Assembly (NCBI RefSeq): GCF_022376835.1
Contig: NZ_CP084606.1
Location: 1,668,501-1,732,500, forward strand
Length of the DNA stretch: 64,000 bases
Source: Brucepastera parasyntrophica
GTDB taxonomy: Bacteria; Spirochaetota; Spirochaetia; Treponematales; Treponemataceae
Direction: 5' to 3'
Under the pieces are notes generated by a model. That model did no database searches and had not been told where the DNA came from. It saw only the letters and a list, made by a program, of their open reading frames with translations. This document shows, piece after piece, positions 8,945 through 17,179 of this stretch (the first letter of the stretch is position 1; each line of letters starts with the position of its first letter). The position numbers were made by a program, and so were the translations under genes.

Positions 8945-9010
8945 ATGATAATGCAAACAATAGAAAAACAAAAACTGCCTACACCATTGGCCGGCACAGG
9001 CCGGAAATAA
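8945..9010 (+). CDS. Very short ORF behind a strong ribosome site
   Basis: AAGGAGGT at 8937-8944, overlapping the stop of the previous gene, is followed by ATG at 8945 and again in frame at 8951, but the frame closes after 21 (or 19) codons (MQTIEKQKLPTPLAG...). The start resembles N-termini of reductases that begin MQTI, but this is too short to identify. Either a peptide or, more likely, the 5' remnant of a deleted gene of the same operon. GCCGCCGCTATTCAGCGGC just downstream can form a small hairpin. Confidence 0.3.
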   Translation: MIMQTIEKQKLPTPLAGTGRK

Positions 9011-9052
9011 TGGCGCCGCCGCTATTCAGCGGCTAGCTGTCCAGACGGGGAA

Positions 9053-9688
9053 TCATATTTTTACGGCTTTTCCGATCCGGGCCCGGGGATGCTGTTCCAA
9101 AGTATCCGAGTATTCGACCAGATCAATAGAGCAGTCCGTGCCTATAATAACATTTTTTCCCCGTACAACCCTGGCCTCGGTCTTTTCGATATCCACGGTA
9201 TCGAATTCGATTGTTTCAGCAGAAAGGACTGTTTTCCTGCCGAATAATCTGCCCCTGACCCGGATTTCCTTTCCGCCGGCATCCTTTACCTTGCTGGAAT
9301 ATCTTGATTTTATATGGAAACTATCCGCGCCCAGAAAATTTCCCGCGGTTACCGCTCCGTTCACTTCCAGGCTGGCGCATTCTATGCTGCCTTCGGCCAT
9401 AAGTTCCCCGAGGACCGATACTCTTTCCGCGGCAACGTCCCGCGCCGTGACAGTCCCCATCACGGACAGATTATCCTTGACCTCCAGCTTCCTGAGTTTC
9501 GCGGTCCCCATTACTTCCATGACATTGCAGAGGATATCATCTTCCGAATCCAGGGTTCCCATAACCTTGAGTTCCCGGGATTCCAGTTTTCCCGAAAGAG
9601 AAAGGCTTCCCATCACACGGACCTGACTGTATGTGCCGCCGGCCAGGGACGACTCTCCCATAATATTCATTTTTCCAGGTTCATTCAT
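9053..9688 (-). CDS. bacF: Bactofilin-family protein, BacF/YhbF-like
   Basis: Polymer-forming cytoskeletal protein (bactofilin family) of 211 residues. Short beta-helix turns repeat through residues 5-125 (MNIMGESSLAGG, VRVMGSLSLSG, LKVMGTLDSE, MEVMGTAKLRKL, LSVMGTVTARD), followed by a tail ending in VIIGTDCSIDLVEYSD, which is nearly repeated in the neighbour (VKIGPECTIDLVEYHE). Third gene of a three-gene minus strand operon yhbD-bacE-bacF; the same order is found in Bacillus subtilis, where the products BacE and BacF (formerly YhbE, YhbF) are needed for flagellum assembly. The start ATG overlaps the bacE stop by 4 bases. Confidence 0.8.
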   Translation of the reverse strand: MNEPGKMNIMGESSLAGGTYSQVRVMGSLSLSGKLESRELKVMGTLDSEDDILCNVMEVMGTAKLRKLEVKDNLSVMGTVTARDVAAERVSVLGELMAEGSIECASLEVNGAVTAGNFLGADSFHIKSRYSSKVKDAGGKEIRVRGRLFGRKTVLSAETIEFDTVDIEKTEARVVRGKNVIIGTDCSIDLVEYSDTLEQHPRARIGKAVKI

Positions 9689-10316
9689 TCTTCCGCTCCT
9701 AAATGGATTGTTTTTCCAATCTTTGCCGAGGGATGGGCCTCAAAGGCTTCATGGTATTCTACCAAATCAATAGTGCATTCGGGACCTATCTTTACTTTTG
9801 CGCCCCGGACAGTGGTTGCCTGAACCTGGGAAATATCGATCCGGTCGCCTTCAATTAAAGTACAGGTGAAATTCTTTCCCTTATGCCGCCAGGGAATAAG
9901 GTCCATGATAAATTCCGCGGCCGCATTATGATGTTCCTTATAAATAGTAATATCCTTTCCGCAGACCTCACTGGCCCCGGAACCGTATACGAATTTTATA
10001 TCAATATTTTCCGCGTTCAGGGTCCCTCCAACCTGGAAAGACCCGGATCCGGTAAAACTTTCCGCCTCAAGGTCCTTGCCCACATTGAGCAGGCCCGCCA
10101 GCCAGCAGGAACCGCTTTTCAGGTTTCCCGCAATTTTACAGGTGCCTTCCACATGGATACCGGTACACACCATATCACCGCTGAAACTGGCGACCCCCTC
10201 TACCTGGACTTCATTACATGTGATATCGCCGTTCACATTGGCAACCCCTTCTATCCTGACATTCTCATAGGTCCCCCATTCGTGTGGGTGACCCCGCTGA
10301 GTTTTAATGTATTCAC
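9685..10316 (-). pseudogene. bacE: Bactofilin-family protein, BacE/YhbE-like, frameshifted near start
   Basis: Second bactofilin of the operon. The expected start is GTG 10316, overlapping the yhbD stop (GTGA), but that frame (MNTLKLSGVTHTNGGP...) stops after 21 codons. The bactofilin frame is entered with one extra base in the five-G run (C5 on the + strand, 10273-10277): the joined reading HTNGG-TYENVRIEGVANVNGD is what family members have. Downstream the frame is intact to 9685: beta-helix turns ITCNEVQVEGVASFSGD, VCTGIHVEGTCKIAGN, then a C-terminal VEYHEAFEAHPSAKIGKTI shared with bacF. Without a frameshift, translation could start at GTG 10236 (183 residues). It could be a true inactivation, a slippery tract or a base-calling error. 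Confidence 0.75.
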
Positions 10317-10936
10317 TGCCCTATCCTCCATTTCGTCTTTATGGTTTCCCAGATCTCCGCCGTAGGGAGACTGGCTATCTCGTTTGACCCGCGGTCAACC
10401 TTTACCCCGGATTTTTCATCCCGGAGAATACTGAAGGTGACCCCCATTTTCCGGTACACCGATAATACAGGCGCCGGTTCAAAACTTTTGAAATCCGACA
10501 GGAGCTGTTCCAGGATTTCGCCGGTTTCTGAAAGGTTCAGGGTTCCATCCCTGAGTAGCCGGTCGCAGATTCCCAGGTATAGGACCCCGTAAAAATCCAG
10601 AACCTGCCCGGGAACGAATTGGCTGAGTCCCGTTACCGCCTTTGAAATAAACCCCTCCCGGATTAATTCTTCCGGAGTAGTCTGTATTTCCAGAGGCGCC
10701 CCGGAAAAGGTTTGGGCCAGATCGTCCAGGGAAAGTTTTTCCTTCATCTCCTGAATTTTGGCGATCCGTTCCAGTATTTTTTCCCTGGGGAAAAATGTTT
10801 CCGGCCCCGTAAAGGTCGATTTTTTTATAAACCAGTCTTCGGGAATCAGCTGCTTCCGTTTCCAGCGGTACAGGGCTCCATAGGATATCCCTGTCAGCGC
10901 CAGCAGTTCTTTTTTGGATATCAGGTTTTCTTCCAT
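10313..10936 (-). CDS. yhbD: YhbD-like DUF4004 protein with MerR-type N-terminus
   Basis: A 207-residue protein of the DUF4004 family. The first 50 residues form a MerR-like winged helix (ISKKELLALTGISYGALYRWKRKQLIPE), the remainder is helical with no known catalytic motif. It heads the operon with two bactofilins, as YhbD does in Bacillus subtilis. A palindrome sits in the promoter spacer upstream (10992-11009), so it probably controls its own operon; that is inference. ATG 10936 is preceded by GGGAGG on the minus strand. Confidence 0.8.
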   Translation of the reverse strand: MEENLISKKELLALTGISYGALYRWKRKQLIPEDWFIKKSTFTGPETFFPREKILERIAKIQEMKEKLSLDDLAQTFSGAPLEIQTTPEELIREGFISKAVTGLSQFVPGQVLDFYGVLYLGICDRLLRDGTLNLSETGEILEQLLSDFKSFEPAPVLSVYRKMGVTFSILRDEKSGVKVDRGSNEIASLPTAEIWETIKTKWRIGQ

Positions 10937-10991
10937 GCGGCCTCCCGTTTAATGCAATATTGCTATGTTACTCATTCTTTCTGATACTAAC

Positions 10992-11017
10992 GTAACATAA
11001 CAATGTTACACTGTCAA
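10992..11017 (-). promoter_or_regulatory. Promoter with palindromic operator for yhbD-bacE-bacF
   Basis: On the minus strand TTGACA (11012-11017) is followed by an inverted repeat GTAACATTGTTATGTTAC (10992-11009; arms GTAACA/TGTTAC). A palindrome between -35 and -10 is the MerR arrangement and fits the MerR-type domain of the first gene. No clear -10 can be fixed; TACGTT at 17 bases and TAGTAT further down are candidates. A second perfect palindrome, GCAATATTGC, lies nearby at about 10955-10964. Confidence 0.5.
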
Positions 11018-11218
11018 GAGGAAAATGTTTTTTTGGTGAAAAATTCTGAAAAAACGCTTTCGTGATACGATGTGCGGATAAAATACTTATTCAATATTGT
11101 CAAAGATGGAAAACAGTTTTAAGGGGTATCCGCCTTCCGAAGCTCACTACATCGAATGCAAATGTAACCTCCGGACACCGGGCCGGCACTGATGCTGGGA
11201 GGCTGCATTCCCCTCCCC

Positions 11219-11575
11219 CTACATATCAAAGGCCAGCTGTCCGCCCGGCGGCTGTTCATCGGGCCACTGGTACTTTTTCATGTCGATGCTGCCGTCCTGC
11301 AGAAAGCCCACGCCTTCCTGTTCCAGCAGAACCCTCTGCTGTTCCCGGCCGCCGAAGGCGTAGTCAGGAGCAAGAGTACCTTTCCTGTTCACTACCCGGT
11401 GGCAGGGAAGATTCATCCCGTTTTGCACCCGGCTCATTGCGATTCCCACTTCCCGGGACGCCCCGGCATATCCGGCCAGTTCCGCGATTTTCCCGTAAGT
11501 ACACACCCTGCCTGAAGGAATCTCCGCTACCCGGGCATAGACCCGCTCATAAAACTGTTCATCCATGTCGAACAT
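11219..11575 (-). CDS. Methylated-DNA--cysteine S-methyltransferase family protein
   Basis: 118-residue protein consisting only of the DNA-binding C-terminal domain of O6-alkylguanine-DNA alkyltransferase. It has the IPSGRVCTYGKIAELAGY helix-turn-helix lead, SREVGIAMSR with the arginine finger position, and the active-site motif LPCHRVV with the acceptor cysteine retained, so it is not an Atl-type inactive homologue by that criterion. The N-terminal domain of Ada/Ogt is absent, as in many short MGMT-family proteins. I start at ATG 11575, just after the stop of the exonuclease gene at 11583; the two minus strand repair genes likely form one operon. Confidence 0.85.
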   Translation of the reverse strand: MFDMDEQFYERVYARVAEIPSGRVCTYGKIAELAGYAGASREVGIAMSRVQNGMNLPCHRVVNRKGTLAPDYAFGGREQQRVLLEQEGVGFLQDGSIDMKKYQWPDEQPPGGQLAFDM

Positions 11576-11582
11576 GCCTGTG

Positions 11583-12335
11583 TTACACATCCAGCACAAG
11601 ACCCACGGGACAATGATCACTTCCCTCAACCGTATTGTAAATCTCGGCGGCCTTTACTTTGGGCATCAGCCGGTTGGAAACCAGGAAATAATCCAGGCGC
11701 CACCCTACATTGTTGGCGCGCGCGTTTCCCATGTAACTCCACCAGGAATAGGCCACGGTATCGGGATGAAGGGTTCTGAAAGTATCGGAGAAACCGGCGG
11801 AAAGGAGCTCGGTCATCCTGGCCCGCTCCTCATCGGTGAAACCCGCGTTCTTCCGGTTGGACGCAACATTTTTGATGTCGATTTCCTCATGGGCCACATT
11901 CAGGTCACCGCAGATAACCACCGGCTTTTGTTTGTCGAGTTTCACGAGATAGTTCCGGAAAGCATCCTCCCATTCCATACGGTACGGAAGCCGGAGCAGT
12001 CCCCGCTTGGAATTGGGAGTATATACGTTGACCAGAATGAAGTCTTCGTATTCCGCCTGAATAATCCGGCCCTCGGTATCGTGTTCCGGCAGGCCCATAT
12101 CATACTGTACTCTGACCGGCCCGGAACGGGAAAATACCGCCGTGCCGGAATAGCCCTTTTTGTCGGCGCTGTTCCAGTACTCATGGTACCCCACAAGATC
12201 AATGACCGCCTGCCCCTGTTCCATCTTTGTTTCCTGCAGGCAGATGATGTCCGCATTGAGTCCGTTCACCGCGTCTATAAAGCCCCTGTTCAGGGCCGCC
12301 CGCAGTCCGTTTACATTCCAGGATACCAGTTTCAT
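11583..12335 (-). CDS. xth: Exodeoxyribonuclease III (AP endonuclease)
   Basis: Cleaves abasic sites and degrades 3' ends in base-excision repair. 250 residues with the full set of exonuclease III motifs: VSWNVNGLRAAL at the N-terminus, CLQETKM with the metal-binding Glu, YTPNS, GDLNVAHEEID with the catalytic Asp/Asn pair, RLDYFLVS, and EGSDHCPVGL with the catalytic His. The closest style is ExoA of Gram-positive bacteria. A purine-rich GGAGGACTGAATT precedes ATG 12335. Followed at 8 bases by the alkyltransferase gene. Confidence 0.95.
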   Translation of the reverse strand: MKLVSWNVNGLRAALNRGFIDAVNGLNADIICLQETKMEQGQAVIDLVGYHEYWNSADKKGYSGTAVFSRSGPVRVQYDMGLPEHDTEGRIIQAEYEDFILVNVYTPNSKRGLLRLPYRMEWEDAFRNYLVKLDKQKPVVICGDLNVAHEEIDIKNVASNRKNAGFTDEERARMTELLSAGFSDTFRTLHPDTVAYSWWSYMGNARANNVGWRLDYFLVSNRLMPKVKAAEIYNTVEGSDHCPVGLVLDV

Positions 12336-12406
12336 AATTCAGTCCTCCGCTTCCGTTTATTGGTAAGAGTCTTTGCTGTTTCCTATTATATATCAGACTT
12401 TGGATT

Positions 12407-13516
12407 TCAGCTATTCTTTCTGTAGCTCAGCACGGCCCAGAGACTGAACACTGCAGCAAAGACACTCAGAGGAATAAGCTGGGAACTCAGATCAGAAATG
12501 CCGCTTCCCTTCAGATAGACCTGACGCATAATCTGGATAAAGTATTTAAGCGGATTAAAGGCAGCGATAATCTGCCCCCATTCCGGCATGCTGGCCACAG
12601 GCGTAAAAAGCCCGCTCATGAGAATGAGGATCATAACAAAGAAAAACATTACAAACATCGCCTGCTGCATGGTGTTTGAATAATTTGAAATAACGAGTCC
12701 CAGACCGGAGCAGACAATGATATAAATCATCGCGGAAAAATAGATGGTGAAAAGATTTCCCACGGGGGTAATCCCGTACATTAAAACGGCGACTCCTATA
12801 GAGAGACTCAGGGCGATTATCCCGATAATCCAGTACGGGGTGAGCTTGGACAGAATAAAAATAAATTTATTCACCGGCGAGACATTGAGCTGTTCCATGG
12901 TTCCGGCTTCCTTTTCCCCAACGATACTCAGGGCAGGCAGAAAGCAGTTTAATATTGTAAGAAGCATTACCATAATGGCAGGGATCATGTACATTTTGTA
13001 GTTAAGCTGGGGATTAAACCTGTTCTGAGAAGTTATCCGTATCTGCGGCGCGCTTCCCCGCACAACCGGCTGGAGTTCGGAACGCAATTCATCCGCGAAA
13101 TCATTCAGGATCTCCATCAGGTAGTTTATCCCCAGAACACCCTTGGAAGTATTCACGGCATTGGCCGAAACCATAACCGCGGACGCGCCTTCACGGATGA
13201 GGTCTTTTTCAAATTCAGGCCTGATCTCCAGGATCATATCGGCCTGCCCCTTTTCAATTGTCCTGAGGGCATGTTCATAGGAGCCGGGGAAACCGGCTGA
13301 AACAAAGTATCCGCCTGAAATAATTTTCTGCGTCAGCCGCTCCGAATAACTGCTCCGGTCATTATCAACAATACTGATTTTTATATTTTTAATTTCCTGA
13401 GTCGCGACCCAGGGGAATATGACCATCATCAGGATCGGCATACCGATAACGAGACCGATCATCAGGCGGTCGCGGAGAAGTACCTTAAATTCTTTTTCCA
13501 GCAAAAACTTAAGCAT
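12407..13516 (-). CDS. ABC-2 type efflux permease (second subunit)
   Basis: Inner-membrane half-permease of an ABC-2 exporter, 369 residues: one N-terminal helix (LMIGLVIGMPILMMVIF), a large periplasmic loop of about 130 residues, then five helices, with the EKEAGTMEQLNVSPV coupling helix that marks the YbhS/YbhR/YhhJ class. Its partner with the same plan is encoded 3 bases upstream. Last gene of the six-gene exporter operon that starts at the TolC gene (18433). Confidence 0.9.
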   Translation of the reverse strand: MLKFLLEKEFKVLLRDRLMIGLVIGMPILMMVIFPWVATQEIKNIKISIVDNDRSSYSERLTQKIISGGYFVSAGFPGSYEHALRTIEKGQADMILEIRPEFEKDLIREGASAVMVSANAVNTSKGVLGINYLMEILNDFADELRSELQPVVRGSAPQIRITSQNRFNPQLNYKMYMIPAIMVMLLTILNCFLPALSIVGEKEAGTMEQLNVSPVNKFIFILSKLTPYWIIGIIALSLSIGVAVLMYGITPVGNLFTIYFSAMIYIIVCSGLGLVISNYSNTMQQAMFVMFFFVMILILMSGLFTPVASMPEWGQIIAAFNPLKYFIQIMRQVYLKGSGISDLSSQLIPLSVFAAVFSLWAVLSYRKNS

Positions 13517-13519
13517 GGC

Positions 13520-14626
13520 TTATCCCAGTCTTGTCTTGAATTTTTTCAGGCTTATGGTGAGAAACACCGCGGCCATTCCGATCAGAACCGAAAATTCCAG
13601 CAATACCGCGCCAAGGCCCAGACCTTCAATCATAACCTTTTTAACCGCGTTGAGATACCACGACGCCGGTATAATATAGGAGAGTACGCGCAGCACCACG
13701 GGCAGATTCTCCACGGGAAACATCATGCCCGAGAGCATCATCACCGGCGCCATCAGGACCACCGCGGAAATAATCATTGCCGCGGCCTGGGAATTGGTGA
13801 GGGTCGATATGAGCAGTCCGACGGCCAGAGACAGAACAATATATATCAGCGAAATCCCTATCAGGACAAACAGGTTTCCCTCTACGGGAACTTTGAGCAC
13901 AAAGACAGACAGAAGCAGAATTGTGGTCAGGTTGACAATGGATATTACAAAATAGGGAGTCAGCTTCGCGATAATGATATACAGGGGTTTTATCGGGGAA
14001 ACCAGCAGCAATTCCATGGTGCCGGTTTCCTTTTCCCGCACAATGGAGATGGATGTCATCATGGCGCATATCAGTATCATGATGAGTCCCATGACTCCGG
14101 GTACAAAACTATAGGAACTTTTGAGCTGGGGGTTGTACAGCATTTTCGATTCCGTGTTTATCATTATGGGAATGTTGTAGCCTTCCATCAGTTCCTGCTG
14201 ATAGGACGAGATGACCCCGGAGGCGTAACTGATTACCGTAGTAGCCTGGTTGGGATCGGTACCGTCGGCAATGAGCTGTATGGAGGACTCTCCGTTCAGG
14301 AGATTGTCACTGAAATTCTCGCTGAACACCATCACCAGATTTACCGCTTCATGCTTGAAAATATCGTTGATTTCATCGGGGTGCCGGAGATAACTGCTGA
14401 TTTCAAAATAGCCGCTGGCATTCATCCTGTTGGCAATATGTTCGGTAACAGTGTCCCGGGACGGGTCATATACGGCCACCCGCGAATTCTTTACTTCCGT
14501 GGATATGGCAAAGCCGAACAGGATAATCTGCGAAACTGGCATGATAAGAAGAATCATTGCGGTACGCGCGTCCCGTAATATATGCAGAAATTCTTTTTTT
14601 ATAAACGCCCGCAGCTGCTGTTTCAT
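13520..14626 (-). CDS. ABC-2 type efflux permease (first subunit)
   Basis: 368 residues, same topology as the downstream permease: helix 1 (TAMILLIMPVSQIILFGFAI), periplasmic domain, five C-terminal helices and the coupling segment EKETGTMELLLVSPI. The two half-permeases presumably form a heterodimer as YbhS-YbhR do. The ATG overlaps the stop of the ATPase gene by 4 bases. Confidence 0.9.
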   Translation of the reverse strand: MKQQLRAFIKKEFLHILRDARTAMILLIMPVSQIILFGFAISTEVKNSRVAVYDPSRDTVTEHIANRMNASGYFEISSYLRHPDEINDIFKHEAVNLVMVFSENFSDNLLNGESSIQLIADGTDPNQATTVISYASGVISSYQQELMEGYNIPIMINTESKMLYNPQLKSSYSFVPGVMGLIMILICAMMTSISIVREKETGTMELLLVSPIKPLYIIIAKLTPYFVISIVNLTTILLLSVFVLKVPVEGNLFVLIGISLIYIVLSLAVGLLISTLTNSQAAAMIISAVVLMAPVMMLSGMMFPVENLPVVLRVLSYIIPASWYLNAVKKVMIEGLGLGAVLLEFSVLIGMAAVFLTISLKKFKTRLG

Positions 14627-15369
14627 GGCTGATCTTCCTTCCGGGTCGCTTTCCGGGCGAGCTGTCTGAATACCTCATCCATACTTGCGGCACCGTACAG
14701 GGTTTTAAGTTTTTCCGGAGAATCCATGGCCGCGATTCTGCCGTCCACCATAATTGATACACGGTCGCAGTATTCCGCTTCGTCCATATAATGGGTCGTT
14801 ACAAAGACGGTTATCCCGTTTTCGGCGGCTTCGTAAATCATTTCCCAGAACTGGCGGCGGGCGGCGGGGTCAACACCGCCGGTAGGTTCATCCAGAAAAA
14901 CAATCCGCGGAGTGTGAAAAATCGCCACGGAAAAGGCCAATCTCTGTTTCCAGCCCGCGGGAAGGTTTTTCACAAGAGTGTCCCGCTCATGCATCAGATC
15001 AAGCCGGGTCAGCATTTCCTCTGTTTTTACCGAGATATCCCTGCTTTTCATTCCATAGATCCCCGCGAAAAGTCTGATATTTTCCCGGATGTTCAGATTG
15101 CTATAGAGGGAGAATTTCTGGCTCATATACCCGATATTCTTTTTCACTTTCTCGGGATGCCGGGAAATATCATAGCCCGCGACAGTCCCTGCCCCGGAGG
15201 TAGGTTTGGAGATACCGCAGAGCATCCGCATGGCGGTGGTTTTTCCCGCGCCGTTTGCTCCGAGAAAACCGAATATTTCCCCTTCGTTCACGGTGAACGA
15301 AATATTGTCCACTGCCGTAAAGTCGCCGAATATCTTTGTCAGGTTTTCCGTTACAATTACCGGGCCCAT
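14623..15369 (-). CDS. ABC exporter ATP-binding protein 2
   Basis: 248-residue ATPase. Walker A GANGAGKTT and Walker B IVFLDEPTGGVDP are intact, but the signature reads LPAGWKQRL instead of LSGGQ; this PAGWKQ form is typical of the second nucleotide-binding domain of YbhF-type exporters, where two ATPase domains are fused. Here they are two genes overlapping by 13 bases. It is preceded by ATPase 1 and followed by the permeases. Confidence 0.9.
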   Translation of the reverse strand: MGPVIVTENLTKIFGDFTAVDNISFTVNEGEIFGFLGANGAGKTTAMRMLCGISKPTSGAGTVAGYDISRHPEKVKKNIGYMSQKFSLYSNLNIRENIRLFAGIYGMKSRDISVKTEEMLTRLDLMHERDTLVKNLPAGWKQRLAFSVAIFHTPRIVFLDEPTGGVDPAARRQFWEMIYEAAENGITVFVTTHYMDEAEYCDRVSIMVDGRIAAMDSPEKLKTLYGAASMDEVFRQLARKATRKEDQP

Positions 15370-16250
15370 ATAAAACAGTCCTCAATAGTAGGTTCGATAT
15401 CCCGCACGGAAACCTGTCCATGACCGGAGGCAGCCAGCCTGTCACGAAGGTCACCCATGTCAGCCCCGTCATTCATAACGGCGTGCAGTTCTTCCCCGAA
15501 AGCGAACGCCCCTTTGGTAAAGGCATACTGCCTGACATCCGCCAGAAGCCGGCGCATGTGGTCGCTTTTTATTGCCCAGAGAGTCTGATTAAAACTGTTC
15601 ACAATGTTTGCGGGTGTATCTTCCTTAAGGAAGACGCCGTTTTTGATAAGGGCCACCCGGTCACACCGGGCGGCCTCATCCATATAGGGGGTTGAAACGA
15701 TAATCGTTATACCCTGTTCCTTCAGATTATTCAGCATGTCCCAGAACTCGGTACGGGAAACCGGATCGACTCCCGTGGTGGGTTCATCCAGAAACAGAAC
15801 AACAGGTTTATGGATCAGGGCGCAGCTCAGGGCCAGTTTCTGTTTCATACCGCCGGACAGTTTTCCCGCCCTCCTTTTTTTGAAGGGTTCGATATGGTGG
15901 TAAATATCCTTTATGAGATCGTAATTTTCCTCCACGGTAGTGTTGAAAACCGTAGCGAAAAAGGTGAGGTTTTCCTCAACCGTGAGATCCGTATACAGAG
16001 AGAACCGCCCCGGCATATAGCCGATACGGTTCCTGATTTTCATATAATCCTTAACCAGATCAAGGCCGTCCACTTCCGCGCCGCCTTTGTCCGCCAGGGT
16101 CAGGGTTGAGAGGATACGGAAAAGAGTTGTCTTACCGGCGCCGTCAGGACCGGTAATTCCATACAGTTCCCCTTTCTTCACATTGAAACTTATATTGTCA
16201 AGGGCTTTCACAGCACCGAAGGACTTGCTTATATTGCTGACCCGTACCAT
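15357..16250 (-). CDS. ABC exporter ATP-binding protein 1
   Basis: 297-residue ATPase with GPDGAGKTT (Walker A), LSGGMKQKLAL (signature), VVLFLDEPTTGVDP (Walker B), and a C-terminal extension of about 70 residues after the H-loop region. Corresponds to the first ATPase domain of YbhF. Its stop overlaps the start of ATPase 2. The membrane-fusion gene ends 12 bases upstream. Confidence 0.9.
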   Translation of the reverse strand: MVRVSNISKSFGAVKALDNISFNVKKGELYGITGPDGAGKTTLFRILSTLTLADKGGAEVDGLDLVKDYMKIRNRIGYMPGRFSLYTDLTVEENLTFFATVFNTTVEENYDLIKDIYHHIEPFKKRRAGKLSGGMKQKLALSCALIHKPVVLFLDEPTTGVDPVSRTEFWDMLNNLKEQGITIIVSTPYMDEAARCDRVALIKNGVFLKEDTPANIVNSFNQTLWAIKSDHMRRLLADVRQYAFTKGAFAFGEELHAVMNDGADMGDLRDRLAASGHGQVSVRDIEPTIEDCFIWAR

Positions 16251-16262
16251 AAGGCTCCTCTG

Positions 16263-17165
16263 TTATAGTCCCGTAAACGTAACTTCTCCGTACATCCCTT
16301 TTTTCAGGTAACCGTCGTTGTCGACCGCGATCTTTATGGCATACACGAGATTTGCCCGTTCATTCCTGGTGGGAATAGTCTTGGGCGTGAATTCGGCCTT
16401 GTCCGATATCCAGGTCAGTGTGCCTGTATATTCCCGCATGTCCTTTTCTCCGAAATCGGCGGATACGGTGACCTTTTGCCCCAGTTTGAGTTTGGTAAGC
16501 TGGTCAGAGGTGATATACGCCCTGAGGGTCATGCGGCGCAGGTCGGCAATCCTGAACAGGGCTTTTCCTGACTGAACGTACTCTCCTTCCTGGGCATACT
16601 TGGCCAGTACGGTACCGCTCAGTGGCGCTGTTATGGTACTTTTGTTTATCTGATCTTCAATCTGCGCGACCTGAATCTCCAGGGAAGCGATTTCGTTCTG
16701 GGTAGCCGCGTTGTTACCGGTCAGGGTGGTTCTCTGCGCGTCCAGCTGTTTTTCCAGGGACACAAGTTGGGAACGTATATCGTCCACCTGTTTGGTCGTT
16801 GCCGCGTCGGATTTCAGAAGGTTCTGGTACCGTTCAAGTTCTTTTTTCTGGGTGGCGATATCCTGCTGGAGCGGCGCAAGCTGAACGGCCACGTCGACCT
16901 TGCGGCTTTCGGAGGTTTTTATGCTGGCTTCCAGCTGGGCTTTTGACAGTTCCTGCTGGGTTTTGTCGATCTGCCCGACAACGGCCCCGGCTTCAAGCTC
17001 TGTCCCCTCCTCAAGCGTAAAAGAGACAAGCTGCCCGTTCGCCTGCGCGGACACAATCACTTCCGCGGCTTCGAACACCCCCGAGGCGTCAGGGCCGTTT
17101 TTCTTGCCGCCGCAGGATGTGAAAAGCAGTGCCAGTACTATAATATTTAGTAGCTTTGTTTTCAT
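16263..17165 (-). CDS. HlyD-family membrane fusion lipoprotein
   Basis: Periplasmic adaptor linking the ABC exporter to TolC. Lipoprotein signal MKTKLLNIIVLALLFTSCGG, a first half-lipoyl segment (VIVSAQANGQLVSFTLEEG), a long coiled-coil of about 110 residues rich in K/Q/E, the second half-lipoyl (STITAPLSGTVLAKYAQEGE), and a beta-barrel domain (LRRMTLRAYITSDQL). 300 residues, near YbhG. Start at ATG 17165 rather than an upstream in-frame codon at 17183 because it begins directly with the signal peptide. Confidence 0.9.
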   Translation of the reverse strand: MKTKLLNIIVLALLFTSCGGKKNGPDASGVFEAAEVIVSAQANGQLVSFTLEEGTELEAGAVVGQIDKTQQELSKAQLEASIKTSESRKVDVAVQLAPLQQDIATQKKELERYQNLLKSDAATTKQVDDIRSQLVSLEKQLDAQRTTLTGNNAATQNEIASLEIQVAQIEDQINKSTITAPLSGTVLAKYAQEGEYVQSGKALFRIADLRRMTLRAYITSDQLTKLKLGQKVTVSADFGEKDMREYTGTLTWISDKAEFTPKTIPTRNERANLVYAIKIAVDNDGYLKKGMYGEVTFTGL

Positions 17166-17179
17166 TGGTCCGCCGATGG

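Noticed and set aside
11565..12425. Open frame of 286 codons on the + strand
   Set aside because: Shadow of exodeoxyribonuclease III, which carries all catalytic motifs on the minus strand.
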